The notes beneath the pieces were generated by a model. The model made no database searches and was not told where the DNA came from. It saw nothing but the letters and a program-made list of their open reading frames with translations. 64,000 bases of DNA from Coniella vitis (taxonomy: Eukaryota > Ascomycota > Sordariomycetes > Diaporthales > Schizoparmaceae): positions 2,170,001 through 2,234,000 of the forward strand of contig WUJK01000003.1 of assembly GCA_011317545.1 (NCBI GenBank). Direction: 5' to 3'. The position numbers and the translations under genes were made by a program. Each line of letters begins with the position of its first letter. Positions within the stretch are counted from its first letter, which is position 1. Positions 12,060-24,147 of the stretch are shown piece by piece.

Positions 12060-13319
12060 GGGCAAAGGCTCAGTAGAGATGGCTCAAACGGGCGTTGCCC
12101 AGTCCTGACGCCATGGGTAGCCCTTTTTGCTTCGTGTACAAGATTTCGGCGCTGCAGAGCACTGGCTCCGTCCGTTCTTTCTTTGCGTCTGTTGGCTCGC
12201 CGCTCATGCATACTATTTTTCTAACTTTTACCCGGAAGAGCGGCCCAACCGATACCCTGGGTTGCGTTAATACTTGATGAGGAGACGACGAAATACCTAC
12301 CTGATTGACGATTCATTTGCGAAACGAGTCACTTGGGAGTCGTGCAGAGGTTGTATGGGAGAAGAGGCTTTCCAAGTCGTGGGGATCTGTTGGTTTCTGC
12401 TGGCTTGATGGAGTGGTCCGATGTGTGTGTACAATCAGGATTACTAGTAATTAATCAAGCTATGGTCTTGCACGACGGCCTTTTGACCAAGCGTATTTCT
12501 CAACGACATTTACATGTGACGTCTGGTCTTGGAAAAGTATCCGACTCAGCTCTCCGACGCATGACGTATGTACTTCGGCTTACATTTGGCATAGTATGTC
12601 AGACTTACTATGCATACGCAGTATATCGATATATCTGTGCAGAAGGACGGCTTGATAGCTGTCGGTCTAGAAGTGACATGATCCTGTTCTACAAGTAAGA
12701 ATATGCAGGTTTGCCCTACGAGTTCCTGGACGCCTGGTTCTGCCTTGGAGGAACTGGGGGAATCTTTTCGAACCACGCAATATCAACCCTCGTGTCATTG
12801 TGCCTCTAGGAAACACAGCAATTCTGGATACTTGCGGAACGTGGCGATCCCATCATGGTTGACGCCCGCTGGACAATGTAGGCTGTTCCTTGCAGCAAAA
12901 TATCACCCAATCAACGGCTGCGTTCACAAGCGGTGAGGCAGTTAGCACCGCTGGCAGTACCGCTGATCTGGTGCCGCGCCTGCGCTATGTACAGTGAAAA
13001 CAATGTATCTGCCCAGCTGTAACCGGCGGCTCAGGTACATCCACAGGTGCCCCGCACTAGACCTAGGACCCCTGACGAGTGTTTTGGCGCCCCTGGCTCT
13101 CAACTGGCCAGCGCAACTTGATGAACCCCAATGAAGCTTTCTCCCAATACAGGTCACTACAACTCTATTTTATACCATTTCCCTTCGACTCCATATCAAT
13201 TGCCTCTCGCACACACACACACACACACACACACTTGCGCTCCGCGCCCTCGTCAGCTAACCTCTCCGTCCTGAGATCTTTTCCCCTTCTCCGACCGATA
13301 CCCTTCCTCAGAATCCAAA
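12060..13319. other. Intergenic, promoter of alpha-tubulin
   Basis: Holds the 3' flank of the GPI-protein gene and the alpha-tubulin promoter. No gene is supportable. Near-copies of the window-wide word (CATAGTATGTC, TACTATGCA) lie around 12,590-12,615. A (CA)12 tract ends about 87 bases before the tubulin ATG and is listed separately. Confidence 0.5.
13210..13233 (+). repeat. (CA)n microsatellite in the alpha-tubulin leader region
   Basis: Twelve CA units in a row, roughly 90-110 bases upstream of the alpha-tubulin start codon, followed by a C/T-rich stretch. It is likely in the promoter or 5' UTR. A similar CA tract precedes the prp46 start. Confidence 0.9.
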
Positions 13320-15341
13320 ATGCGCGGCGAGGTGAGTTGGGTTCACTACTCTCAAACAGGCCTTTGAGCACCTATTCCCCCCTTCTTGCGCTTGCCCCAA
13401 TCCAAGCAAGCCGCCCCTTTGTTCCGCTCTACAGCCAGCAACGACCCTATACACCAGTTCATGTCGCAAGCGCAAAGCAGTTACAGACCATCTCCATCGT
13501 TACTATGGTCCCTATTCTTCGAATATACCTTCTCGACAATTGCTTCGAGCGCAGGCCACAGCATATGCGACGGGATGTGTAGCTCTGCGATCCCCTCGGA
13601 GGAGCCTCCCTCCCCTTCAAAGAAATACATCTTCGCCGCAACACTGTCCGGAGTGCCCAATCCGCTCTGCATACATTGCCCAGCCACACAGGAATACACT
13701 GGATCAATGCTACGGGTGACTGAGCTAACCGTTATATCGTGTCTAGGTTCTTCACCTCCATCTCGGCCAGGCTGGTACCCAGCTCGGTAACAGTGCCTGG
13801 GAGCTGTGAGTCCACCGTCCTCGAGCCCTGGCTTGTCGCCTGCCCGCCTGCCTACCTTCCCATTGCAAAGCTGATTTTTCACTCTCACAATCCAGTTACC
13901 TCCTCGAACACGGACTTGGACCAGACGGTCGCCCCAACCCCGAGCTCAAGGAGGCTGTCGGTGAAGGAGGCTCTTTCGACACCTTCTTCACAGAGACCAG
14001 CAGCGGCAAATACGTGCCCCGTTCCATCTTCGTCGACCTCGATCCTTCTCCAATTGACGAGATCCGCACTGGTGGCTACCGGGAGCTCTTCCACCCTGAG
14101 CTCCTCATCAGCGGCAAGGAGGATGCTGCCAACAATTATGCCCGTGGGCACTACACCATCGGAAAGGAGATGGTAGACGGCGTTCTCGAACGTATCCGAC
14201 GCGTTGCTGGTGAGTAGGACTGACGCAGACAGAAGTCAAATATACCATGGCCGAGGCTGGGCAAGAAAAGGATCGTTTAGTGTGGAGACTGACCGAAACA
14301 CGGCAGACAATTGCAGCTCTCTGCAAGGCTTCCTGGTCTTCCACTCTTTTGGCGGTGGTACTGGCTCTGGTTTCGGTGCTCTTGTTCTCGAACGCCTGGC
14401 TGCTGAATACGGCAAGAAGTGCAAGCTGGAATTCGCTGTCTACCCGGCGCCTCGTGTCTCGACTGCCGTCGTTGAGCCCTACAACGCTGTCCTCTCGACC
14501 CACAGCACCATTGAGAATGCCGACTGCACCTTCCTTGTCGATAACGATGCCGTTTATGACATCTGCCGTCGCAACCTCGACATTGGCCGCCCAAACTACG
14601 AGCACCTCAACCGTCTGATCGCGCAGGTCGTCAGCTCCATTACTTCCTCGCTGCGCTTCGACGGTTCGCTCAATGTGGACCTCAACGAGTTCCAGACCAA
14701 CCTGGTGCCCTACCCTCGTATCCACTACCCCCTAATCAGCTACGCTCCTGTCATCTCTGCCAACAAGAGCTCTCACGAAAGCTTCAAGACGCAAGAGCTC
14801 ACCTACCAGTGTACGTAACTTTGCCAACATGTTGGGAGATGAAAACGTTGACTGATTTGTCTTTCCAGGCTTCGAGCCAAACAACCAGATGGTGGTCTGC
14901 GACCCCCGCAACGGCAAATACATGGCTGTGGCTCTGCTGTACCGCGGTGACGTTGTGCCTCGCGATTGCAACGCCGCTGTTGCAGCTCTCAAGGCCAAGT
15001 CTTCTTTCAACCTTGTCGAATGGTGCCCTACCGGTTTCAAAATCGGCATCAACTTCCAGAAGCCTGTCGCTGTGCCCGCCGCCGATGGCGGTCTGGCCCC
15101 TGTCGACCGATCCGTATCCATGCTGTCCAACACTACCGCCATTGCTGAGGCCTGGAGCCGTCTCGACAACAAGTTCGACCTCATGTACAGCAAGCGCGCT
15201 TTCGTTCACTGGTATGTGGGTGAGGGTATGGAGGAAGGCGAGTTCAGCGAGGCCCGTGAGGACCTGGCTGCGCTGGAGAAGGATTACGAGGAGGTTGCGG
15301 CCGACGCGTTTGAGCCCGATGCCGAGGACGCCGAGTACTAA
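13320..15341 (+). CDS. Alpha-tubulin (MRGE-type isotype)
   Basis: Five exons: 13320-13331, 13747-13805, 13896-14209, 14307-14810 and 14869-15341, all phases closing to 453 aa. The protein forms heterodimers with beta-tubulin in microtubules. Recognisable marks are the N-terminal VLHLHLGQAGTQLGNSAWEL nucleotide-binding start, the tubulin signature GGGTGSG in exon 4, FDGSLNVDLNEFQTNLVPYP, and the C-terminus WYVGEGMEEGEFSEAREDL with a terminal EY. Length fits the family. The first exon codes only M-R-G-E and is followed by a 415-bp intron, while the other introns are 58-97 bp. Filamentous ascomycetes usually carry two divergent alpha-tubulins; this one is the type starting MRGE rather than MRE. 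I do not assign A or B. Confidence 0.97.
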
Positions 15342-16130
15342 GCGTTCTTATTGTTGTTTGAATTATATCGCGCAAGATTCCCCCTTGTTTGACTCAAGAA
15401 AGGGTTGCGGCTGTTTGTGTATAAGCTGTAGAATTCATGCGTGGTTGCTCCCATGGGTGGTTTTATATGTGACTTGTGCGTGTAGGTATATGTATCTGAA
15501 GACAGGCAGTTTCACCGAAGTTATGAACGTGACATAATATTCTGATATATTCGACTGGTCGTTGGCCTAGGTATTATTGCTCGGGAATTCGAGATAGGTA
15601 CCTGAAGGAGCAGTGAGTAGTATGGACATTAGCGCGCAAACCGTGAAAAGCTATAATCTTCACCACCCCTCGGTGTTCGGCAAGTTATCACCCAGACTAT
15701 GCCCCCTCTTGAGTGACTATATCCTGCGGACATGCTAGTACCGGTATTATAGCAGCCATTCAAGTTTGTTATTGGTCTTGCAAACTTTGACGAGAAGAGT
15801 ATAATCGCAAATTCTGGAATCCAGATCAATGTGTACTCCTGAAACCGATACACCCCTCGGATCAATGCTCATCGTCGTTCAGAATCCACAACGATGCCAA
15901 CATATTCAATCAAGAATCAGTGTTCATTCGCTGACAGTTAGGCAGCTCAAACCGTTAGATAAGCGGAGTATCATCTTAATTAAAATCAAAAAAAGAAAAA
16001 AAAGAAAATATCAAATCATAAGACATAATAGCAGACCAGATTTCCCCACGTGCTTTGCATCCCAAAGCTTACACATCCAGGACAAAATACACCATTGTGT
16101 GTCACTTTTTCTGGATTGATTGCCGCCTCA
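15342..16130. other. Intergenic between convergent genes
   Basis: Shared 3' flank of alpha-tubulin (+) and the DUF8035 gene (-). A/T-rich, with an A-rich run near 15,990-16,010. No gene is visible. Confidence 0.5.
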
Positions 16131-18092
16131 TCATCTAGCACCTGCAAGGTACATCAACATGCTAGGCGACCTGCTGCGCTCGCGCTTCGTCTTGCGTACG
16201 AGAACAAGATTATCGCGGGACTTGTCGCGATGGTGATGGCGGCTGCGGTCCTCGACTGAGAGGGTCGTTGTGATTTTTTCGCGGTCGTCGCGGATGATTC
16301 TTGTCAGGGACCAGAGTTCTTTTTGTTCCTCGGGGGGAACCCAGCGCTTGATGATTATGTATTCCGGATTCTGACGAGCAAGGCAAGTTAGTAACATCTC
16401 TTATGGCAACAATATGATGCTTCCTGTACGCGGCGGAGTGGAAAGGCATAGCATAATTGTACAATGGAGAGGCCAGCTTACTGCGTCAATCTCAAATTCG
16501 ACAGCCCTGGCTCTCAATGCCTCAATGCTAAGGTGCTTCCTCGCCATGCGTGTATATGTCGTCTTGGCCGCTGTCATCTCCATTGGCTGATGTCCATGGC
16601 CATAGACCATTGGAGCTGGTGGTGGTGGTGGCGGCGGAGGCGGGGGATGGGCGTGCATAGGATGGGGCGGAGGCATTCCATGGCCGCGAAGGGGGACCAA
16701 GGGCATTGGAGGTCCCTGTGGCGGAGCAACCCTTTTCCCGTCGAGGATCGCTTGGATTTGATTCTCTGGTATGCCCGAGGCGAGGAGGCGCTCACGCATC
16801 TTGGACCGCACCTCCTTCTCGGCTTCTTCCTTTTCCTTTTTTTCCTTGGCGGCTTTTTCGGCTTGTTCTAGCTTCCAACGCTCCACGGCCTCCTCGTCTG
16901 CCTTTTTGCGTGCTGCGGCGGCCGCTTCCGCGGCTTTCTTCTTTTCCAGCTCAGCCAGCGCGTGCTCTTTGATGATGCGCTCACGCTCGGCAGCTTCGTC
17001 CTTTTGGCGCTTGACTATATTTGATGTTAAGGTCAGTGCAATGTCTGGCGATATGCAGGACTAGTAGAAGGAAATAGCGCCTCATATCGAAAGATGGAGA
17101 CTGAGCACTGATGAGGAACATTCATGCATGGTTGAAGCGAGAGAATACTCACTCTTGTCCAGTTCATCTTTTGCAGCCTTAAGTTCAGCGTGCGTCTTAG
17201 CTTCCTTGGCTTGCTCAAGAGCCTCCTTCTCCCTCCTGTCGCGGTCTTGAATAGCCTGTAGCTTCCTCTTGGCCTCACGTAGCTCAAAATCCTCACGCTC
17301 GTGAGCCCGCCGTTCCTCAGCCTCTCTTTCGTGCTGCTCAATCATCTGCCGGTGCCGCAGCTCGCGGTATTCCACGTCCTTGCGAATCTGCGCCAGCCTA
17401 TCCTCCTCGTGCTCGTCGGCCCGCAAGCGGTCCAATTCCGCCTTGTCTCTACGCAAATCGCGAATCTCTGCTTCAGCAGTACGTCTTGCTTCGCGCTCGC
17501 GCTGCTCATTCTCATATTCCAGTTCGAGTCGTTCCTGGCGCAGGCGCTCGCGCTCGCGCTCCAGCTCGTGCTTCTCCCGGTCGCTGTTGGGAGCCGACAT
17601 TCGCAGAAGCTCGAGTTGCCGCCGTGTTTCATCCAGCTTGCGCTCCATCTCATACCGCTCGAGCGTCAGGTAGGCATCGGACCCGGCGCGAGAACGCGAG
17701 TTTGAATGCTCATGGTGAGAATAAGACACGCGCGACTCGTGCCGCGAGCGACCGCGCCGACTGGCCAGACTGCTCTCGTCGTCGGATGAATGGTGGTGGT
17801 GGTCAAACCTCTGGTTGATGACGACAGGGCCAGCAGTCGGCGGTGGTGGTGCCGCAACAACTCTGGGGAAGTCAGGAGGGCTGCGACGCTCCCGAGACTT
17901 CTCTCTGAGCCGCGTCGTGTGGGTGACCAAGGTTCGGTCCTGCGCACCGAGTAATGCGTCCACGTCTTGCTGATAATAGACGCGGTTTCGGGGCCGCTCT
18001 CGCCTGGCCTCGACATAATGAACAGGCGCAGGAGAGCGGTCTTGTCTGATGTGCACCCGCTCGATATCCTCCTCCTCTGAGTAATAGCTCAT
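16131..18092 (-). CDS. DUF8035-type glutamate/arginine-rich coiled-coil protein
   Basis: Three exons on the minus strand: 18092-17153, 17014-16482 and 16370-16131, giving 570 aa. The start MSYYSEEEDIERVHI is followed by a charged, His- and Ser-rich region. About residues 145-410 form a very charged coiled coil rich in E, R and K. A proline-rich block with a run of ten prolines lies near 430-450. The C-terminal domain has TYTRMARKHLSIEALR, then, across the last intron, NPEYIIIKRWVPPEEQ and LWSLTRIIR, which I recognise as the conserved fungal domain DUF8035. No enzyme motif, signal peptide or membrane segment is seen. It is conserved in Pezizomycotina; function is unknown. Splice sites are GTGAGT/TAG and GTAAGC/CAG. 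Confidence 0.85.
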
Positions 18093-19700
18093 TGTGAAGT
18101 TTTTAGTTTTTTTTTAAAAAAAAGAAAGTTTCTTGGGGGGGGGGGTGTGAGTCTAATCAACAAGGCTGTGATCCTGTTATATATTGTGCAGTGTTGACGG
18201 CGACAAATACCGCCTACTCTTGAGGGGGGTCTTCGATGAGGCGATACACGAAGAGTATAATCAAGCCAACTAGGACAAGCAAGCTGCTGTATCAAGAGCA
18301 ATGCCGAAAGTGCAGAAAGAAGAGGGAAAAGGGACGGCGCTTGTCGCAAACAGCGGGGCTCAGGGCTAATAAGGCTGTCATTGCTTTGGCACTTAAAAAG
18401 CGTCTGTGGCCATTCGCTCGCATATCAGCCAAACGGGTGAACTTGCAGTGACTATTGTCCAGGTATAAGCTGCAGCGACAAGCACATAGTGAAACCCACC
18501 AGCCGATATGGGAAGCAAGAAGGAGATCCTTCTGGGGAGAGGCGAGCTTGGCAAGTCAGCGGCATGTGCCACTTGAGCCAAGAGAGGATATTGGCCAGGA
18601 AGGAGAGGGGTGTTGACGGTTGGTTGGGCATAAGCAGCTAGAGGGGCGCAGGAGTGGTGGCATATGCAGTCACTGACGGGCCATAACTGGCCGAGTCGAA
18701 GCGGCTGAAAATCCTCCAACTGATGTTAATGAGCTGCATGAAAGCGCCCAAGTAAAGAGGCCAAGGCATAGCTAGCACAGGCACACCTAGAGAAGGCTAC
18801 TATGTAGCCGTCAGCCGGGTGGGTCCTGCAGCAGCCTTAGCGACAGGAATAGACATGCTGTGTAGGCAGCCTTGCTGGAACGGCTAGAGAAGATGTAACG
18901 CAGAGACGGAGATGTTCCCTATACATCGCTCATATGAGCAGGTTGCTCCGATATATTGCTGTCAGAGACCAAACCATTCTCGCACCCGCTCCGCGGTCAA
19001 GACTAGAAGCAGGGCGAGTCTTTTGCACATTCACCGGGCCGAGCACACCATACGTTGTCGGGCCGTGAACCCAAGAATAATTTCAGCTCCTTCGCAACAG
19101 CTGTCCAAGTATCCATTTAAGCGCGGGGTGTATCCAAGGGACCCATTTCTTTTTTTTTAAGCTATGTTAGAGACAGTCCTTTTTCACTGGGTCACTAGCC
19201 GCCAGACCCAGACTCTCGGTATCATCAGGGATGTGCTGCGCGCTTGGCCCTATTGAGGGCGCGACGTGCGAAGCGATGGATAACAGACGAAGTTGTTGGT
19301 ACGATTGTGATGGGGCTGATAAAGCATGACCATATGCGATGCAAAAATTCTGGGAGCCTTCGCTGCACAGGCTGGGAGGAAGCTCGAAGTCAAATCTTGT
19401 TTGGTGCTATGTGGCCTCCGCCGCACGAGATGACGCCGCGGCAGCTGAGCAGACGCTGTGTAAGTCACTCAAGACCTTTGTGCACTGCGCTCCTGCTTCT
19501 TTCAGGCTTCATTCGCGCCTATAGCTCGTGTCTTTGCCTATACCCACGCTGACAGGCCTTGGGGGCCAAGCTCGATAGCCTGTGGCCGATGCTGACAGGT
19601 GTAACCCGAATGGCACAGTGGCATACTGGAAAACCTTCACAACGGGACTGTTTCCTGGGGCAAACGTTCGTTTCTTTCATCACTGTCACCGTCGCCTCCG
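18093..19700. other. Intergenic
   Basis: No supportable gene in 1.6 kb. It contains the 5' flank of the DUF8035 gene, with poly-T/poly-A and poly-G runs at 18,105-18,146, and one TACTATGTA word at 18798-18806 with GGC/GCC flanks that make a 15-bp near-palindrome. Confidence 0.5.
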
Positions 19701-20217
19701 TCAGGAGCTGCTAGCATCTCCCCTTCTGAGCATTGCATCGATGTGGTCCTGGGTGTTCTTGGCGGTCGTCTCCAAATAATGCAGCTTCTTGTTGAGGCCC
19801 TCGGCATCCAGCACGAGCTGCTTCATCTGTCCCTGCAGCTTCTCCTTCATCTCAGGCACAGGTGCTGACACAAACCTAGGCACGCAAGACATCAGCCGCA
19901 ACGGACGCGCAACAGCAGCACCGGCACCGGCACCGGCACCAGCACTAACCAGCGTTGACTCACATCTTGCCAACACCTTCGTAGACAGGCGTCTCTGGAG
20001 CGAGCGAGGAAATCTCCTTCAAGGTTAGCTCGGTGAGGCGCATCTCACGCTGCTTGGAGACGAGCTGGGAGCGGCCGAGCGCAAGCTCCTGCTGGGTCTT
20101 GAGAGCCTGCGTTTGGATCTCTCCATACAGCTGTCATCAATGTCAGCGTTTGTTGACTTGCGGGAAACAGTTGAGATGTGGCCTGACCTTTTGCAACGCC
20201 TCCTGTGATAGAGACAT
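19701..20217 (-). CDS. Prefoldin subunit 1
   Basis: Three exons on the minus strand: 20217-20188, 20130-19964 and 19875-19701, closing to 123 aa, the normal size of the family. Prefoldin is a hexamer of six coiled-coil subunits that binds newly made actin and tubulin and passes them to the CCT chaperonin. The start MSLSQEALQKLYGEIQTQAL, the middle EMRLTELTLKEI and KMFVSAPVPEMKEKL, and the second helix TTAKNTQDHIDAML fit a beta-type prefoldin with two helices joined by a beta hairpin. The second intron (19876-19963) contains four GGCACC-like units. It shares a 1.3-kb divergent region with the ceramidase gene. Confidence 0.92.
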
Positions 20218-21508
20218 GGTTGACTCGATGCGTAGAGGTGCGCGGATGTAGAGGTGGAAATTCGACGGCGGGCTCAGCGTGTGCTTGTGTGCGTGTCGCC
20301 TTCAATCTGTCGAACACAGGGGCTGCAAAGGGAAATCGGTAGGTGCTCCCGCAAACCTGACCCAATAGCTTATCTAGGGGCCCCTGTATTACTGTACATA
20401 GTACTGTGTAGGTAGGGACCCTTGTACAGTAGATGTCATAGTAATCGAACCCCACCCCGGCAAACGGTCTACACAGGACAGCAGCCAGGTACATCCACGA
20501 TTATCAAAATACCCGGCTTCGACCAACCTTTCCAACATTGCGGCGTATGAGAATCCATCGAGATGGTCGACACGCGTAAAAGAAGTAGGTGGTCATCATG
20601 GGCAAAGTCTGTAAGCGTTCTTCGCGTGGTGCCCATATGCACAATCAATACAAACTTTTTACTTTCACGCATGGGTCTTGTGGTGTCAGTATGTGGGAGT
20701 TCCAATTCCTGCCTGCTTACTCATTATAGCGGTAGGTATCTGCGTTTCTACATCAGCCAAGTACCTAAGTACCTGCCAAAGGATTTTGGCAAGCATGTAC
20801 ATTTTGCTTACCTGCCTAGGTGGAATTGGATAGCATAGTGTGGCAGGTGGTGCAGAACAAGCCTGAACAAAAAATGATGATACAGAGTAGGCGAGTGCTT
20901 TTTCTGCTTTTCTATCAGACCATATGAGTTTAACCTACGCTATATATTTGCCTAACGCAGACTCACATGCGTGTCGCTCGCCCTTCGGCTTAAACCTACC
21001 GGGCGCATTTAAATTTTGGCCAATTCCAACCAGACTTTCTGTCGACCTTAGCTGGGAACCTCGGCCGCAACGTCGGCTCACTCATCGTATCCACTTCCTC
21101 TTCTCTGAATCTTTGTAATCTGGCACTGCCATCTTTTGCATACCTGTGCCAGCTTCTTCTGCTTCTTCTTCTTCTTCTTCTTCCTGCTGCTGCAAGCTCT
21201 TTCCAGCTCTGCCACCTTTTCTGCAGGATCAAGCCGTATCGGGCTGGGCCTTTCAATACAAGCCAACGCCAACGAGACAAGCACGCCGACAAGTGCGGAC
21301 TACTGACTACCTAGGTAGACAAAGAACCCAGCCAGGCCAGCGTGCTTGGCAGCTGTCACGGCCCGAACCTTGCGCGTCATTGCATCTCACCTTGGTTTTT
21401 TTTTGGTTTCTTTCTTCTCGGGGCTGCAACGACCCAAGCCAACTGGCAAAGTAGCCACTCTCAATTTGCTGCAAGTTGACTGACAGCTTTTGGTACACTC
21501 CGCTCAGC
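20218..21508. other. Divergent intergenic region, prefoldin 1 / ceramidase
   Basis: Upstream of both flanking genes. It has one TACATAGTA word at 20395-20403, 178 bases before the prefoldin 1 ATG, a CTACCTAGGTAG palindrome near 21,308, and a (CTT)n tract near 21,150-21,185. No gene is visible. Confidence 0.5.
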
Positions 21509-22744
21509 ATGTCGTGGGTGCTGCAGTGGCCGTACCGCGAAGCCCGGGATGGCGTTTGGGGCACGCAGACGAGCACCCTGAATTGGTGTGAAGAGGTATG
21601 TGCCAACATGGGACAGTACCCAGAGTATATGGTTGTCTTATATTCGACGAATTGGCGCTGAACTACGAATCTCTAGGATTACAATGTCACGCCGTACATT
21701 GCAGAGTTCTTCAACACGACAACCAACCTGATTTTCCTCTACCTGGGTGCTATGGGCATTCGGGAGTGTCTGCGCTACGGTCATGGTTCAGTCTTCATCC
21801 TCTCTTTTCTGGGCTACATGATCGTAGGTCTGGGCTCCATGGCCTTCCATGCTACCTTGAAATGTATGTGACTAGCAGCTTTCTTCTCAGTGATCTCCAA
21901 GCATAGGGAGAAACTCGTAAAGGGTTGCAGCCTCGATGACCAGATCCCAAGTCTTCTCACGTGGCGAACATGTGAACTAACCATGATTAATAGATTCTAT
22001 GCAACTGGCTGATGAGTTGCCCATGATCTATACAACCTGTGTTGTGGCATACTCGACGTTTGCATATGCACAACCTGGGTCAATCCGGGTTCTCGTGGCT
22101 CTGGGGCTTGTTGCCTTGGCCTCATGGATTACGGTCTACTACCTCTCCTCACAGAACCCAGTCTTTCATCAAGCTGCCTATGCTGCATTGATGCTTGCCT
22201 TGGTCTTCCGAGCTATGTATGATATGGAGGCACAGCTCCGGCCAGCACTGAGAAAGAGATGCAAGACAGTAGCAGAGGCCGACGATATACTGAAGCAGAT
22301 GTGGAAAATGGCTTTCGGAGGTACAGTGACTTCCCTGATGATCTTATCATTGTCCCAGATAGAAAAGAATCATACGGACAAACAGCAACTGACTCTAATA
22401 ATGCCACACTCTATTTAGGCATCGTGCTGTTCCTGACAGGCTTCTCTATATGGCTCTTGGACAATACTTTCTGCCAGCACTTGCGAAATGTACGCCACAC
22501 GGTCCTGTTGCCCTGGGCTGCTGTATTTGAAGGACATGCTTGGTGGCACATCTTTACAGGAATTGGAACTTACTACTGTATCACTTGGAGACTGTGGTTG
22601 GAAAAGTGTTTGAGTGGCGGTGAGAGACACTTTGTGCTGCAGTGGCCGTCTTTCTTTACGTCGGTTCCGAAGGCTGTTCCTCGATCTGCCAATGGGGAAA
22701 GGAGCATCTACACCGGCGGCAATGCTGTCAAGAAGACTATCTGA
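21509..22744 (+). CDS. Alkaline ceramidase (Ypc1/Ydc1 family)
   Basis: Four exons: 21509-21595, 21677-21863, 21994-22320 and 22419-22744, closing to 308 aa. The family hydrolyses (phyto- or dihydro-)ceramide to a long-chain base and fatty acid in the ER or Golgi membrane. The start WPYREARDGVWG and WCEEDYNVTPYIAEFFNT are typical of the family. Metal and catalytic residues can be seen: Ser and His in GLGSMAFHATLK, Asp in QLADELPMIY, and the HAWWH pair in the last exon. Seven hydrophobic stretches fit a seven-helix membrane protein. The C-terminal tail after about residue 280 is polar. Introns use GTATGT or GTACAG donors and TAG acceptors. Confidence 0.93.
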
Positions 22745-24147
22745 AGTACTGGGGGGCCGAGTGCGATATGTTCTTTGCCAGCGGCGCACGAAACATTCAC
22801 TATCGCTGTCAAACCTTACCTATGACACCTTCTGATGAGTTATCAGAATCACTACAAGTATCTTACGACGCTTACGAGTCTTCCACTATGATAGACCATG
22901 CTGTGGTACTAACGTTTTACCACAGCAATGAAACCAATCCAACAACATCGGGTGTGCTCTTTTTCAATCCCTGCACGTGTGAGCATGTGATTACGATGGG
23001 GCCGAGTTTCCACCAGGCACAGTCAGACTGCCACGCTCCCCCTCCCCGAAAACAGTTCTCTAATTAGACTCTGCAACGTCGCCTGTCCTGGGATAGAGGA
23101 GCCAATCTCGAGCTCCAAACTCTGCTATATACACATGGTGCTTTGAGGCAAGATGTGCTGGGAACCTCGAAACAATGCCCATCTGCATCGTCGGCTGTAC
23201 GGCAGAGGAGATTATTCCAGGCATATCGCGTCATCGGGCAGGCCAGCCAAGATTCGTAATCACACCGGGCTTACACAGTAGAAGAGTACGACGCTCGCCC
23301 CGCCGCTGCCTTGTGAAGTCGTTAGGAAGCTTTGTGTGTCTGCGTACTCCCAGCCTTTTGAAAAGAGATTTTGACCACACAAGCTATGCAACGTTTTCTT
23401 TCTTTTCTTTTCGGATATCGACCTCTAATGCAAAGGCTTGAGAAATGCCGAAGCGTGCTTGCAGCAGCGCTAACAATGCCGTAACAGCAGAAAACTCCAG
23501 ACCCTGGAACACCCACCCGCGATTTCAACAGTACTAGTACTATGTAAGGCTAAGTACTATACCGCAAGTAAGTACCTTCCACGGATGTATACATAGTATG
23601 TACTATGTACATAGTAACCCGCAGCAACAAAACGTCACAGCACTGCCTTTTCCATCCAAGGCTTACGCGACACGACACATTGCACACGCCAAAACTGAAT
23701 CCTCAACCCGTTGCCTAGCCACGAAACACCAAAACCCGCTAGAGCCCCGTTGTCTACAAACCCAATTGCCGAACTGAGGACAACAGCCCATCAATCGTTG
23801 CTTATTTGGCGCAGGAACCACACCCTTGTCATCGCTGTCATTTTGATAGACTCGGTCCACACACGAAACTATCAAGCCCCGAATTCAGACTGCTTCCCGT
23901 ACTAACGACGCCGTCGCGACGCAGCCCGCTGCTGCCCATTCTCTCGCGCTCAGTCCTCCCTTGGCTCGGAAAACGTGCCTGTTCAGTGCATTCAGCAGCA
24001 TGCAAGTCATCGCGCACGCCTGAGAGTCGACTCCTAGTCTTACTGTTCTTGAATGGCCACGACGCTCGCTTAATGCTTTTTCTTTCTTGCCGCTTTCGAG
24101 TTTGCCGCCTTGTCCTTTTGCCGTGGTGCAGTCGTTTGTAAAGAGCC
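22745..24147. other. Intergenic with a dense TACATAGTA array
   Basis: No gene is supportable. Four exact copies of the 9-bp word lie at 23538, 23590, 23601 and 23608. The last 400 bases are probably the leader of the golgin gene. Confidence 0.5.
23590..23616. repeat. Triple alternating TACATAGTA / TACTATGTA array
   Basis: Within 27 bases the word occurs forward (23590-23598), reverse (23601-23609) and forward again (23608-23616), so that the second half can pair with the first. It is the densest occurrence of the word in the window. A fourth copy lies at 23538-23546 beside GTACTAGTAC. Confidence 0.9.

Noticed and set aside
19920..19945. GGCACC tandem units as a coding repeat
   Set aside because: They fall inside the second intron of prefoldin 1, with only about four units.
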